Shown here piece by piece: positions 44,061 to 54,485 of a DNA stretch of 64,000 nt. Where the stretch lies: positions 124,001 to 188,000 of the forward strand of contig JAMPIV010000598.1 in the NCBI GenBank assembly GCA_024509875.1. The letters are read 5' to 3'. The notes beneath the pieces were generated by a model, which ran no database searches, was not told where the DNA came from, and saw only the letters and a program-made list of their open reading frames with translations. The position numbers and the translations under genes are program-made. The number at the start of each line of letters is the position of its first letter. Position 1 is the first letter of the stretch. The DNA comes from Oreohelix idahoensis. Its lineage: Eukaryota; Mollusca; Gastropoda; Stylommatophora; Oreohelicidae.

Positions 44061-44368
44061 TTACTTACTTAGTCGTTCCCCTTCTACCGTGAGGTGTAGA
44101 GGTTTGGAAGAGAGAGCGCCAGACCATCCTATCGGCTGTCTTCCTCCTGGCCTGGTTCCATTCTAGTCCTCGGTCCTTCAAAGATTGTCTAATGTTGTCC
44201 TCCCAGCGGACTCTGGGTCGTCCTGGGGGTCTGGATCCCTGGCTTTTTGTTTCCCATGCTTGTCGTGGTAGCCGATCTTCTCCCATTCTGCAGACATGGC
44301 CAAACCATCTTAATTGGGACTGTTCTACTTGGGTCTGCAGGGGGTGGGATTTAAGGCCTTGACGTATC
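44061..44368 (-). mobile_element. Non-LTR 3'-end fragment (family RTE-4), copy 2
   Basis: The - strand reads RQGLKSHPLQTQVEQSQLRW, FGHVCRMGEDRLPRQAWE, PPGRPRVRWEDNIRQSLKDR and PHGRRGTTK, with a (TAAG)n tail. The frame is open throughout, unlike copy 1. It is about 90% identical by eye to 16096-16405. A perfect 14 bp duplication TGTAACAATCATAC (44047-44060, 44369-44382) flanks it. The right duplication ends 34 nt before GPCR exon 2. Confidence 0.93.
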
Positions 44369-44416
44369 TGTAACAATCATACCATCATTAATTTCATTCC
44401 ATCTTCTACATCACAG

Positions 44417-44654
44417 GATAATGGTGTTCTGCTACTTCCGGATGTTCATGGAAATTAGAAAGCACTCGCAGCGTCTGCGGACTAACTCCACCGTGGAGGA
44501 GGATTTTATCTTATCTCAGCAGAAGAAGGTTGCTTTGACACTGTTTATCGTTCTGGCAACGTTTGTCATGATGGCGTTGCCATACCAAGCATACGCCACC
44601 TACACAACCATCAAGAAGGATAAGAAACATTTCTCCAGCTATATCAATCCTTTG
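44417..44654 (+). CDS. Rhodopsin-family GPCR, exon 2 (TM5 to TM6)
   Basis: Follows the acceptor CTACATCACAG and is in frame with exon 1 (phase AT|G). It encodes IMVFCYFRMFMEIRKHSQRL, a third intracellular loop of about 30 residues with a basic start, and TM6 with KKVALTLFIVLATFVMMALP. Y222 is the conserved Y5.58, F265 matches F6.44 and P271 matches P6.50. The CWxP motif reads MALP, so the toggle tryptophan is alanine. It ends at CCTTTG|GTAAGT, phase 0, just after SYINPL in the third extracellular loop. TM7 and the C-terminal tail must lie in a later exon not recognised in 44655-64000. Together exons 1 and 2 give about 295 residues. Confidence 0.86.
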
Positions 44655-44675
44655 GTAAGTCATTGCTTTTCTCTC

Positions 44676-44745
44676 GAATGTCATCATCGTCATCATCATC
44701 GTCATTAACATCATCATCAACGTCATCGTCATCATGATCATTGTC
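44676..44745. repeat. (ATC/GTC)n microsatellite
   Basis: Imperfect CATCATCGT-type repeat in the intron after GPCR exon 2. Confidence 0.85.
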
Positions 44746-44763
44746 ATTTTACTTTGTGCTCTT

Positions 44764-44850
44764 TTCGGAGCATGGAACCCCCACTGTAGCTGGTCCCCCC
44801 TGCAGGATGTCTGCACCAAGCATTCACATGCTGCTACAGCATTAGTTTCT
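44764..44850. repeat. Dispersed repeat family D, copy 2 (partial)
   Basis: Shares GGAGCATGGAACCCCCACTG, the CTGCAGGATGTCTGCACCAA-like core and a GTGGTAGTTT segment with 46640-46850. The remainder is lost or replaced. Confidence 0.5.
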
Positions 44851-45301
44851 GTGGTAGTTTATGTCAGTTGCGTCACTAGGGCTGGTTTCAGCCAGTGCGG
44901 TAACTCATGGTGTCATCCCCATGGACCTCCTCCCGTACCAGACTATACAGAATCCTTAGTAATGTTTTTTTGTACTAATGTTACTCGTAAATCGTAATTC
45001 CCGTATATCACTGAATGTAATGGCATTAGTAGTGACATAAACAACTAGCAAAATTAAAATTACACCTTTAAATTACAATATCATACGCACAGCCTAAATT
45101 TAGCTTAGAGTTTTAGCCTTGTATATATATATTGATACAGTACATGCAAGCTGGGCTTACGAAAAATGCTTTTGTGGTTATAACTAACTACAGGGATCTT
45201 TTTATAAAAAATAATAAATTTTTGCTGAAACACTGCACATAAATTTTATAGACAGTCATTTTAGTGTCACCCCCTCTGATGGTGTAACCCGGTGCCGTCC
45301 G

Positions 45302-45322
45302 CCCCCCCCCCCCCCCCCCCCC
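45302..45322. repeat. Poly-C run of 21
   Basis: An uninterrupted C run. Length is likely to be uncertain in the assembly. Confidence 0.95.
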
Positions 45323-45342
45323 GCACACCCCAAGTGACGCCA

Positions 45343-45430
45343 CTGGTTTATTTTACATGAGATTGGCAGCCCCATACACAACCTTATTTTAGTCGCTTTG
45401 TATGACATGCGTGAAGGTTGGTTGCAGTGG
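45343..45430. repeat. Dispersed repeat family D, copy 3 (partial)
   Basis: Contains TTTTACATGAGATTGGCAGC, CACAACCTTATTTTAGTCGC and TATGACATGCGTGAAGG, matching the second half of the family D order. Confidence 0.5.
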
Positions 45431-45434
45431 ATCT

Positions 45435-46420
45435 CCGTCTTCTGTATGTCTTGAAGGTGCACTCTGGTAGACTCTTTCCTGTCCATCTCTTGATGTTATC
45501 TTCCCACTTATAGCGCTGTCTTCCTCTTGCACGTTTGCCTGCAACTCTTCGTTATATTGTAGTCCTTAGTAAAGTCTTAGTCCTTTTACATGGCTAAAGT
45601 ATTTTATGTGTCTAATTTTATCTCTACAACGGGCTGATCACCCGTTTGCCAGTCACTTCGATTACGGAAACAACAGCAAATGGGTTGATTTGCCGTTGCC
45701 CTAAAGACGCCACTAGGCGTGATGGGAAACAATGGCAGGGAAAACCTATCTGCTGTTGCCCTAAGACGCCACTAGGCGTAATGGCCACTGACTGCTTTGA
45801 CGGTCGGTGGCTAAGGACGGAAGAAGAAGAGAAGAATTTTATCTCCTTCATTAATTATCTTTTCATTATTTGGTTTTCTAGGACCTCTTTATTTGTTTTA
45901 TTATCTTTCCATGAGAGGTTTCCCATTCTTCTATATAGCCACATCTCAAAGGGTTCAGTTCTTTCCTCTAATTGCTTGTTCAGTGTCCATGATTCTACAT
46001 CATACAATAATTACGAATATATATACTCGTATATAGCATTTGGTGATTCTCAGTTTGAATTTAAGAGTTAGTTACTTAGATGTTATCATCTGTCTCGTGT
46101 TGTTGAATATAGCTTAGGTTATTCTTATTCTCTTCTCGATTTCTGTTCGCATCCGTCATCTGCTGTTATTATATGACAAAGATATGACAAACTCTTGACA
46201 TGTTCCATGATTTTCCCATGTATTCTTATCTTTAAGGTTGTCTTATCGTCTGCTTTGCTAAGTATCATAGTTTTCGTTTTCTCAACGAGAAAGATATATC
46301 CATGCGTTTGTGAATTAATACTTGGTTACTTTGTGGGCAATTTGGATCGAGTTGAGAGAATAACGTTAGTTTAAAACGAAACATGTTACTTCCATACAAC
46401 TATTTTTCTGTCGGTTTATT
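45435..46420 (-). mobile_element. Non-LTR reverse transcriptase fragment, split by a short insertion
   Basis: The - strand carries VEKTKTMILSKADDKTTLKI, a broken stretch, YDVESWTLNKQLEERTEPF with EMWLYRRMGNLSWKDNKTN and then, beyond the inserted 45625-45834, RARGRQRYKWEDNIKRWTG. These are the connecting and C-terminal segments of a LINE reverse transcriptase (WTLNK, YRRM..LSWKD, GRQR...DNI). Stops and frameshifts make it a relic. Confidence 0.7.
45625..45834 (+). mobile_element. Short RTE-1-tailed insertion (210 bp)
   Basis: Ends with GGCGTAATGGCCACTGACTG, CTTTGACGGTCGGTGGCTAA and a GAAGAAGAAG tail, the same 3' end as RTE-1 (the reverse complement of 55200-55260). The motif GTTGCCCTAAGACGCCACTAGGCGT occurs twice about 57 bp apart. 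An 11 bp duplication AATTTTATCTC flanks it (45614-45624, 45835-45845). It looks like a very short or internally rearranged RTE-1 copy, possibly SINE-like. Confidence 0.8.
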
Positions 46421-46639
46421 CTATCGTGTTTTGTATTATTATTTGTATCACTTTGCATAATAATGAAACATAATGTACTAGCCCCGCTTATGCAGTTCCT
46501 GGGAATCTTAGAAGAGACACAGAAATAATAGGAATTCTACTGCCTCGTGCATGTCCTAAAAGGCTTATGAGGCCGTGATTGAAGCTGTCAACCTCATCAT
46601 GCAAACCGAATTTGCAGAGAAACCACCATTTCAATGGCG

Positions 46640-46850
46640 CCTGGAGCCACCACTGCAAGTGGTTCCCTTGCAGTAAGCCTGCACCAAGCAGGCACATACT
46701 CTTGTAGTAGTGGTTTCTGTGACAATATGTTTTACATGATAAGTTTGCCAGCTTTGTGCGCACCCTCATGTTAGTCGTCTGGTACGACATGCCTGAACGT
46801 GCAGAAGTTCTTACTTTTCTTCTGTTCTCGTTAGAGATCCCCTAGAACTA
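46640..46850. repeat. Dispersed repeat family D, copy 4 (most complete)
   Basis: Shows the full order: CTGGAGCCACCACTGCAAGT, TTGCAGTAAGCCTGCACCAA, GTAGTGGTTTCTGTGACAAT, TTTTACATGATAAGTTTGCC, GCACCCTCATGTTAGTCGTC and GGTACGACATGCCTGAACG, ending near AGATCCCCTAGAACTACA. Confidence 0.6.
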
Positions 46851-46865
46851 CATGGGGGGAGGGGG

Positions 46866-46891
46866 GTGTGTGTGTGTGTGTGCGCGCGCAT
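46866..46891. repeat. (GT)n/(GC)n microsatellite
   Basis: A G run followed by alternating GT and GC. Confidence 0.85.
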
Positions 46892-46919
46892 ATAGATATA
46901 TTCTATATTGGGGAATGCT

Positions 46920-48080
46920 TACTGCACAGAGTGGATACTGTGCACTTCCGACCAAAAAAAAAAAACAGCAGTTAAATTAATTTAAATTACAGTGCACTCT
47001 TTTTGTAGCTTTCATGAATATTTGAATGTTATTTTTCTGTTCCTTAATTCTGTATGTTCTAGGTTGTACCATTTAAAAGCATTAGTAATGCAGTTTTATA
47101 AAGTAGAATAAGGTTTTATATATGTAGGCGAGATACTTCTGGGGTACTAGATTTTTATAGAAAGTAGGTTATATTTAACTTAGTTGTGAGTGGATCAGTA
47201 TCACAGAGTTGTTCAAAGTCTTCGTCAAAATTATTTTTAAAACTCTTTTAAGTTTAATTTCCTTCCCATTTTGTCATTGTAAATGAAACATTTGCACCTG
47301 CGGTCTTCTCAAGCTGTTTTTGAATATTTACTAATAGGCTAGTCATTCGATCCAAATGCTATTTCTTGTTTTAAAAAAAAAATAAATAAAATAAAAATAA
47401 AAATTATGTCTTAGGGACTTCGGTCAGATTTCAGCGCTTAATCAAAACACAGCGGTTCCCAGAGTATTATGTGTCCGCGTCCCTGGCTTGACTGTCGTAA
47501 ATCGTCTGAGAGATGGAAAATTTCTTGGCGTGGCAAATATCCCCCTGTTTTAACTAAAGGTTAAGTTAGAAAGTCACTCTGAGATCAACCGTTGGAAGAG
47601 ACGCGCGTTTCTAGGATAGAAGAAATAGCTCCACGAATTTGCCACATTTTTATGTATGAACCTTGTAGTGTCTTCATTCTAATCCTTGAGCTGCGAAACA
47701 GTCCTGAGCGCGCTCGAGTACATAATTATAGCCAGTTTTCGCAGCAGATGGAAGCTGATTCTGCATTTTGATATAATTTGTTGCGAGAAAACTGCACAGT
47801 GCAAACCTAAACTGGCAGAGCAGATCCTAGCAGAGTTTACAACACAACCTGAATTGTAGATTTTGATCATAGTTCTTGCTGTGTCAGAAAAACGTCTAGT
47901 TGATCGATGCTACAAGAGAACTAGCGCTTAATTCTCAAAACCTCCAGCGGTGATCACAAGGCAACTCTAAGAAACCAATACCTCGTCAACACCTCAACAA
48001 CACCCCAACATCATTAACTTCACACTCACCATACACTACCAGTATCACTCCACCATAATTGCCCATCGCACGTAATCACC
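46920..48080. other. Non-coding DNA
   Basis: No coding exon with known homology on either strand. An A run lies near 46955 and an A-rich block near 47372-47404. The missing GPCR TM7 exon was not recognised here. Confidence 0.45.
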
Positions 48081-48084
48081 AGTG

Positions 48085-50106
48085 TAATAATAAATAATAA
48101 ATTCTTTAAGCACCAAACACGGCGCATAAGGCAGAAACCAGTGCTCTCCAGGTTGTTCGTTGTGACGCCACTCCTCTTAGCTCTTGCACATTATTTAGGC
48201 CCAACGTTCTTCCTTCTCTTATTATTGTTCTTCTGAGTGTTTTTTTTGGTCTTCCTTTTTTCCTCTTACCCTCAGGAACCCAAGTGAGCGCCTGTAGTGG
48301 TATTCTGTTGTTTTGCATTCGTAGGACATGACCGATATATGACCATCGTCTTTTCCTTATATAGTCGGAGACATATTTTTGCCTAGAATCTTCTCTTATT
48401 TGTCGATTAGTCTTGAATTCTTTCCAACTGATGTTCATGAGTTTTCTAAGACATTTGTTCTCGAATGTATTCAGCTTGTTCTCCAATGATTTTGTTATTT
48501 TCCAACTCTCACAGCCGTATGTTAACACTGAGATAACATTTGAATTAAACAGACGAAGCTTGGTATGTATATTCAATGATCGTAATTTCCAAATGTTATA
48601 TAATCTATTGAAGGCGCTAGCTGCCAAAGCAATTCTAGTATGGATTTCTCTTGTTGTGTCACCATCCTGAGTCATTTTACTGCCTAAATAATTGAAACTT
48701 TCAACTTTCTGTAGTTTTTCGCCATTCAAGATGATATCAAAGGTCTCGTTAGAAAAGTTCATAGCTTTAGTTTTAGAGGCATTTATTTGGAGACCTATTT
48801 TAACCGAGAGATGACACAAATTATTTACTGCTTCTTGCGATTGTCTGGGTGTTGAACTTAAGAATGCTAAATCATCTGCGAAATTCAGGTCCCCCAGGAA
48901 TTTTCCATTTGTCCATTTTATACCTAATTGTTCATTGTGGGTATAGTTTCTCATAACCCAATCAATAGCTATTCAAAAAAGTAGTGGTGACATAATACAG
49001 CCTTGTTTCACCCCTGTTTCTACTGTAAACCATTCTGTATTCCCTTTATTTGTTCTAACACAACATCTTGCATTGTCATATAGCGCTTTGATTATATTCA
49101 CATATTTTGTTGGAAAACCATAGATTGTAAGTATCTTCCACAATGATGGGCGGTGTAGACTATCAAAGGCTTTTTGAAAATCGACGAAGGTGATAATAAG
49201 TGGCGATTGCATTTCCATTGATTCTTCTATAATTGTTCTTAGTGTGAATATTTGATCAATACATGATCGTTTCGGCCTGAAACCCGCTTGTTCTTCTCTG
49301 ATCTTTTCGTCAGCATGCAATTTAAGTCTTTCTAACATCATGCAACATAATAATTTTCCAGGTACTGATAGTAGAGATATACCACGCCAGTTATTACAGT
49401 CTGATAGATCACCTTTCTTCGGTAACTTTACAATAATACTGTCTTTCCATTGTTGTGGTGGTTGTTCTTCTCTCCATACTTCATTTATAATATCTAAAAT
49501 TCTCAAGAGGTTGTTGTCATTAACTGCTTTAATCATTTCGCCTGAAATTTCGTCAACTCCAGCAGCTTTAAAATTTTTAAATCTTTTAACGGCTTGTTTG
49601 ATCTCGTCCAGCGTGAATTCATTGCAAGTTATTGGCAAGGTGGTTGTGGGTGTTTCATTATTAAAATCAGGTGTTACTGTTGGTGGTGGTCTGTTTAGCA
49701 CCTCCATGAAGTGCCCAGCCCATCTCTTCATTTGTTCTTTTTCTGTTTGTATTGAATTCCCTAATTTACCTTTAACAGGTGTTTCCATAGCAGTAGGCTG
49801 GTGACATAGTTGTTTTGTAATTTGATAAAGGCACCTACTATTATAATAATAATTACCAGTTCTTGCAGCATTTTCAGCTTCTACGGCCAGTTCATTGATG
49901 AAATGTCTTTTATCTCTTCGAGTTTTTGTCTTCACTTCTTTATTTAACAAGTTATAAGTTAGTTTGCAAGATTCAACTGCATTATGTGTACTTGCCGCTA
50001 CTAGTTTAAGTTTTACTGTCTTCCTTTCTTGTATTTTATCTGGTTCTGTTTCGGTAACAATCGCTTGTTTTACGATAGTGACTTGTGTGATAATAACAAT
50101 AACCAA
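48085..50106 (-). mobile_element. RTE-like non-LTR element (family RTE-2), nearly open RT
   Basis: One continuous - strand frame interrupted only by TGA at about 48970-48972. It has EIKQAVKRFKNFKAAGVDEI, KGDLSDCNNWRGISLLSV, EEQAGFRPKRSCIDQIFTLR, FVDFQKAFDSLHRPSLW, GVKQGCIMSPLLF, the active site [46 protein letters not shown] and KKGRPKKTLRR. It ends in an (AAT)n tail at 48085-48104. The endonuclease domain is absent, so it is 5'-truncated near 50106. Relatives: the nested fragment at 25017-25296. With all catalytic motifs intact and one stop, this is the youngest-looking LINE here. Confidence 0.88.
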
Positions 50107-50185
50107 GCTGTTGACTGCAGGTAATCTTATTTACCTCGTCCTCCATTGGATTTTAGAGTCCAGTGATCAGTGGACTATCAGTGGA

Positions 50186-50493
50186 TCTTCTTTTCCTTGG
50201 ATCCTTAGCCCCGGACCGACAAAGCCGTCAGTGGACATCACGTCTAATGGCGTCTTGTAGGGCAGCAACAAGCTGTCCCCATCTTGCTCGGTCTGTGGCC
50301 ATCCTTCGTGCCGTGCCCAACTCTGGTTCATGCTTTGCATCTCAGCCTATATTGTTCTCCGCCAGGTTGTCTTTGGTCTGCCTCTCATTCGCCGTCCTTC
50401 TGGGATCCATAGCATATCAGTTCTGGTGATGGTGTCCGAGTCCCTTCTGAGGACATGGCCAACCCACTTCCAGCGTCTGCCAGCAATGATGGA
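50186..50493 (-). mobile_element. RTE-1 3'-end fragment
   Basis: The complement of CTTAGCCCCGGACCGACAAA through GGCAACCCACTTCC-like sequence matches the C-terminus and 3' UTR of RTE-1 at 10859-11170. A perfect 10 bp duplication TATCAGTGGA (50176-50185, 50494-50503) flanks it. It inserted about 80 bp beyond the 5' end of the RTE-2 copy, in the same orientation. Confidence 0.85.
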
Positions 50494-50503
50494 TATCAGT
50501 GGA

Positions 50504-51720
50504 AAGCTGTGAAATAATCCCAGTCAAGTCAGTTTATCATAACCTAAAGCCCAGTCATCTCTTTGACTACAGCCAACTGTGTAGCCCACATTGAAGCAAT
50601 TTATTCAGTGCGGAATACCTGCCTGTTGTGACGTCCAAGAAATCCAAACAGCTAACAGATAAGTTACTATAGACACCAGGCCAAATTCAGAGTTTCAATT
50701 CCAGCAAATTAATCTTAGGATTCATGTCCGTGATGAAAATCGCCAAAATTTGAACCTAGAGATAATGGTATTATTTCTAGTTTTCCTCCATTACATAAGA
50801 TGTGGTTTTTTTTTCTTTACGATTCTACTGTAATTAAAAGATTTCGGTAGATTTCATGACTTAACAATGATTTGGAGTTCGACTTAATAGATTGTATATT
50901 CTGTTCAGAAAACCTACTCTCTCTCCTTGTATTACTTGCTGACAACTACTACTACTACTTTAGAAAGGGTGGGTAAAAAAGAGTTATTCGTCGCCAGAAA
51001 AATGCAAGAGGTGGTAGTCTGAAAGGTGAGAGAATCACTGACACCATCCTGTGCCCTTCTGTTAACACACTAAGCACTATCTCTCATGCGTGAACCATAG
51101 TGTCAAAGGTTAATGTGCATCAGACACTTCTTCCTGCCTATCTTTAAATAAACTTGCGGCAATCGTTGGAGGCGTTTTGTAATTCTTGAATTTTCCTGCT
51201 ACATTTTTGTTTTAAAACTGAAACGACCAGGAAAACTCTTAAAGTAATGGATGTTAAGGGTTATAAATAAACATACCAATTATGTGATCATGTGTTTGTT
51301 CGATACAATTTTATAACTTATTATTATTGCATTTTTTATCTTTCTGTATGACGAGCTTCATCTTGGAAGATTGCAGTTCTTTTATAGAAAGAACATTAAA
51401 TAGATTAATGGCCTCATTAACATAGCTGGTGGTAGGAAGTGGTATAACACCTGTTTAATCTGAAAAGAGAGTCTATTATTCCTGAGAAATGCTACATTAT
51501 CATTTGTCTGTATTTGAACTACTTCTCAGAAAACTTAGTCCTAGTGAAATGCGTGGAATTGTGCATATACAGGTAATAGAAACTTTGTTAGGAAAATGTA
51601 ATGAGCAGGCAAATCTGCAAAGAGACAAATACCAAAGCAGGCGTAGGATTACCCCAGTCCTGGCGAAGAATAGAGATTCTGTTTACAATAGTCGCCATTT
51701 CACTTTTGGCTCCTATAGAG
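50504..51720. other. Non-coding DNA
   Basis: No gene recognised. A (CTA)n patch lies at about 50947-50960. The short frames lack recognisable domains. Confidence 0.45.
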
Positions 51721-52912
51721 CAGGGTTTCTTAACCCGTTTTGTGCCATGAACCTCATTGGTTGCTTCAATGAAGGCTATGGGCCCATTTGCTTGTCCAAT
51801 GGAGGCTATGCGCCCCTTTGCTTGTCCAATGAAGTCTATAGATCCCTTTGCTTACCTGACGAAGGCTATGAACCTTTTTAATTGTCTGATGAAGGCTTTG
51901 ATTGTCCAATGGAGGCTAAGGACCCCTTTAATTATCCAGTGAAAGCTATGGACCCTTTTAATTGTTCAATGATAGCCATGGATCCTTGCTTGGAAAAAAT
52001 GTACATAAAAGCATAATTAAACATTTTAAATTTTGAGCTTTAGGTTGTGTGCACGTGTGGCAGTGAAACTCTGCCACCCATTTAAGATAGGGATTCGCTA
52101 TGACGTCATCGGGAATATTATATGATAGCCTCAAAGCCAATACACCAGAAGGGCATAGGTTTTAATTGGCAACGATGGTTGCTAGAAGACGCAGCATAGA
52201 TTATGTAGTTCCGACGCGTGTTAAGTAACCCCTCGACAAAATATATAGCGACCAATTCAGATTTTCCTTCATCTTCGAGACAGCAGCAGCTTCGTCGACT
52301 AGAGAAAAACAAACTATAGCTCGTCATTATTTTATTAGATCCCTTGACTGTGGGCAGGTTTAAATCGTTATGGAGAAACCACAAGTGAGAAAAATGGAAA
52401 TCAAAAACGAGAAATCCAACGCTTGTTCAGGCTATGGCCTTAGAAATTTGAACTGAGAATTTTTACACGTGAGTAAATGAGAGAAAATCTCTCAGGTCTG
52501 CACCGGCAGCCATCGTTGTTTGGTTTTTTTTTTAAAGAGCAGGAATATTTTTCCGATATCGTGTACAACATTCGCAGTCATATAGATTAGCACACTTAAG
52601 GACCATGTGTAAGTTGTGGCGTTCTAATATGATTTTTGGGAGTTGGGAATTTCTGATTAAGAAATCACTGAAGGAACAAAATAGAAAAATTAATAAACTT
52701 TTCGAGGAAAAGAAATTCAACGAAACTCCAAGGGAAGGTATACTTTGATCACAGAAATGAATTAGCTGTCCACTAATCACGTTCACCAGCCCCAGGTACA
52801 AGCGACAATCATGCCTGGTAACAAAGCTATATCGGTCTTGCCATCTATCCCTTAAGGCAGCGATTGCCACACACGGACCCCTAGAACCTGGACCATAGGT
52901 TAAGAAACCCTG
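51721..52912 (+). mobile_element. Non-autonomous hAT (MITE-like) with internal tandem repeats
   Basis: Ends CAGGGTTTCTTAACC at 51721 and GGTTAAGAAACCCTG ending at 52912 form inverted repeats, the second differing by one base. The flanks CTATAGAG (51713-51720) and CTATTGAG (52913-52920) match at 7 of 8 bases, the size expected for hAT. No transposase is encoded. About 51750-51985 is a tandem array of roughly 30 bp units. The end sequence resembles hAT elements widespread in animals. Confidence 0.85.
51750..51985. repeat. Imperfect ~30 bp tandem repeat inside the MITE
   Basis: About seven to eight degenerate copies of CAATGAAGGCTATGGACCCC followed by TTTGCTTGTC. A + strand frame reads repeated EAM.PFACP, a repeat by-product. 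Confidence 0.8.
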
Positions 52913-52917
52913 CTATT

Positions 52918-53120
52918 GAGCTCACAGCAACCACTGCAGCTGGTTAATTTGCAGGAAACCAGCACTAAACTATTCATATGCGTTTTAGGAATTGGTTTCT
53001 GCAGCAATTTTTGTTTCAGGATGCTGTTGACAGCTCCATGCACAACCACATCTTAGTTGCCTCTTACGACATGTCTGAGGGAGCAGTTTTATTATTCTTT
53101 CTTTCACTCCCAGGAGATTC
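52918..53120. repeat. Dispersed repeat family D, copy 5
   Basis: Contains CAACCACTGCAGCTGGTTAA, GCAGGAAACCAGCACTAAAC, TTGGTTTCTGCAGCAATTTT, CACAACCACATCTTAGTTGC and TTACGACATGTCTGAGGGAG, in the same order as 46640-46850. Confidence 0.58.
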
Positions 53121-54485
53121 CCGGAAACCACACCAAGGTCGTCTAAAAATGACGTAATACGCAAAATGTGGAGACGAGTGCATTAGCGGTGTCTATGAAG
53201 ATTTTCGTCAAGACAACAAAGGACAGTAAAATATGGAGAAAAGTGGCACCAGAAGTTATAAGGACAGAACTGTAAAACACATTAACACTGGCCTGAACAA
53301 GAGTCGGAGTTGAACACATTCTCTTATGTGAGATGTCAGAGAAAACCCGCCTTTAAGACCTAAACAGGCCACACAAGAAGGAAAATACTTTTATATAATA
53401 TAATTATACAACACTTCGAAGAAAACCAATGCATTTGGAAAAGGGAAGGAATTGTGAGAATAGGTCTGACGAGCATTTAACATCAGAATATAAAGACTCT
53501 TGCAGCGTGGGCTTTGCAAGAGACAATGGATCAATGGAGTAGATTACACCTGCGTTTAGCAATGTCTCCCGCCTTCTATTCACAAAGATACCCATAAAAT
53601 AAGATTTCATATACTGAGTTTCGTATTCCTAACTACAAAATTATTTACGAAGATAAAAGTAATAAAAAGAATAACTGTTTTGTTACTGTTAATTAATTTT
53701 TTTCAAGAAAACGTATCTCTAGCGAGCTACTGTACTGTCATCATACATTACGGTCCTTTTTCCCCTTGTAAGGCATTTTCTGAAATGCCAAATACCAAAT
53801 TAAAACTTAATACAATTAATAACGGTTACTTCTAAATTTAGTACTAATTTTGCTTTTAGCGTGACACCTTGGCATATTTCTGTTTGCTCTGATGTTGAAA
53901 TTGGGCATGAACTTTAGCGAACTGCTCGCAGTTCTTTCTGGATAGACAGCAGAAGATTTACGTCTTTGATTTTAAATTTTTTGCCAGGTTTAATTAAAAA
54001 CGTGTTGATACATGTAATAAATATTGCTCATTGCTGGAAAAATGATCACAGCAATATTTTGATGAAAAGTGTGTAGTTTTGCGGTATTTCACTATTTTTA
54101 TATATCAATCTAGCGGAATTCCTAGTATTCTCCAAGAGAGGAGTCGGCATAATGTGGCAGGGGATCCACACTGAGTACCTAAAATAAATAACATTGCATT
54201 GTACTCTTATCACATCACTTATGGTGTTCGCATCAACGCTGCAAGCGCTAGTAGTCCCTTTCATGACTGGTCCTTTTCAGGGATTCGCCATGCTATACTA
54301 TAGACACAAGGACTTAGTATATATCAACACTGTACTAGAATTGCCAGAGTTCACTTCTGTTTGGATGGCAGTAGCGTCTATAATATAATCGACTGGCTTA
54401 AACCTAGGTTGAATGAAACATGCCTAGACAGAAGAAGGCAAAAACCTCAATGAAAACAATACTCATGCCATGTGCTTGAATTCAT
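53121..54485. other. Non-coding DNA
   Basis: No gene or recognisable element. Scattered short frames only. About 53190-53215 holds a GATTTTCGTCAAGACAACAA phrase also seen in looser form near 43605 and 30400. Confidence 0.45.

Larger units (their letters stand above)
15467..44416 (+). other. GPCR intron 1, 28,950 bp, packed with transposons
   Basis: Donor GTAAGT at 15467 and acceptor ...CTACATCACAG ending at 44416. Joining AT to G restores a codon and continues TM5 in frame, so that conserved Y5.58 (Y222) falls exactly eight residues after P214. This supports the pairing. The intron contains two full hAT elements, a Ty3/Gypsy element, a broken DDE-like gene, several non-LTR fragments, SINEs and three minisatellites or microsatellites. 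The polarity of the large elements is mostly antisense to the receptor. Confidence 0.82.

Noticed and set aside
45646..46071. 141-codon + strand frame
   Set aside because: It crosses the junction between an RTE-1-tailed insert and a LINE relic, so it is a chimeric artefact.
54194..54388. Hydrophobic + strand frame considered as the missing TM7 exon
   Set aside because: No NPxxY-like motif, no fitting acceptor, and the sequence does not look like TM7.
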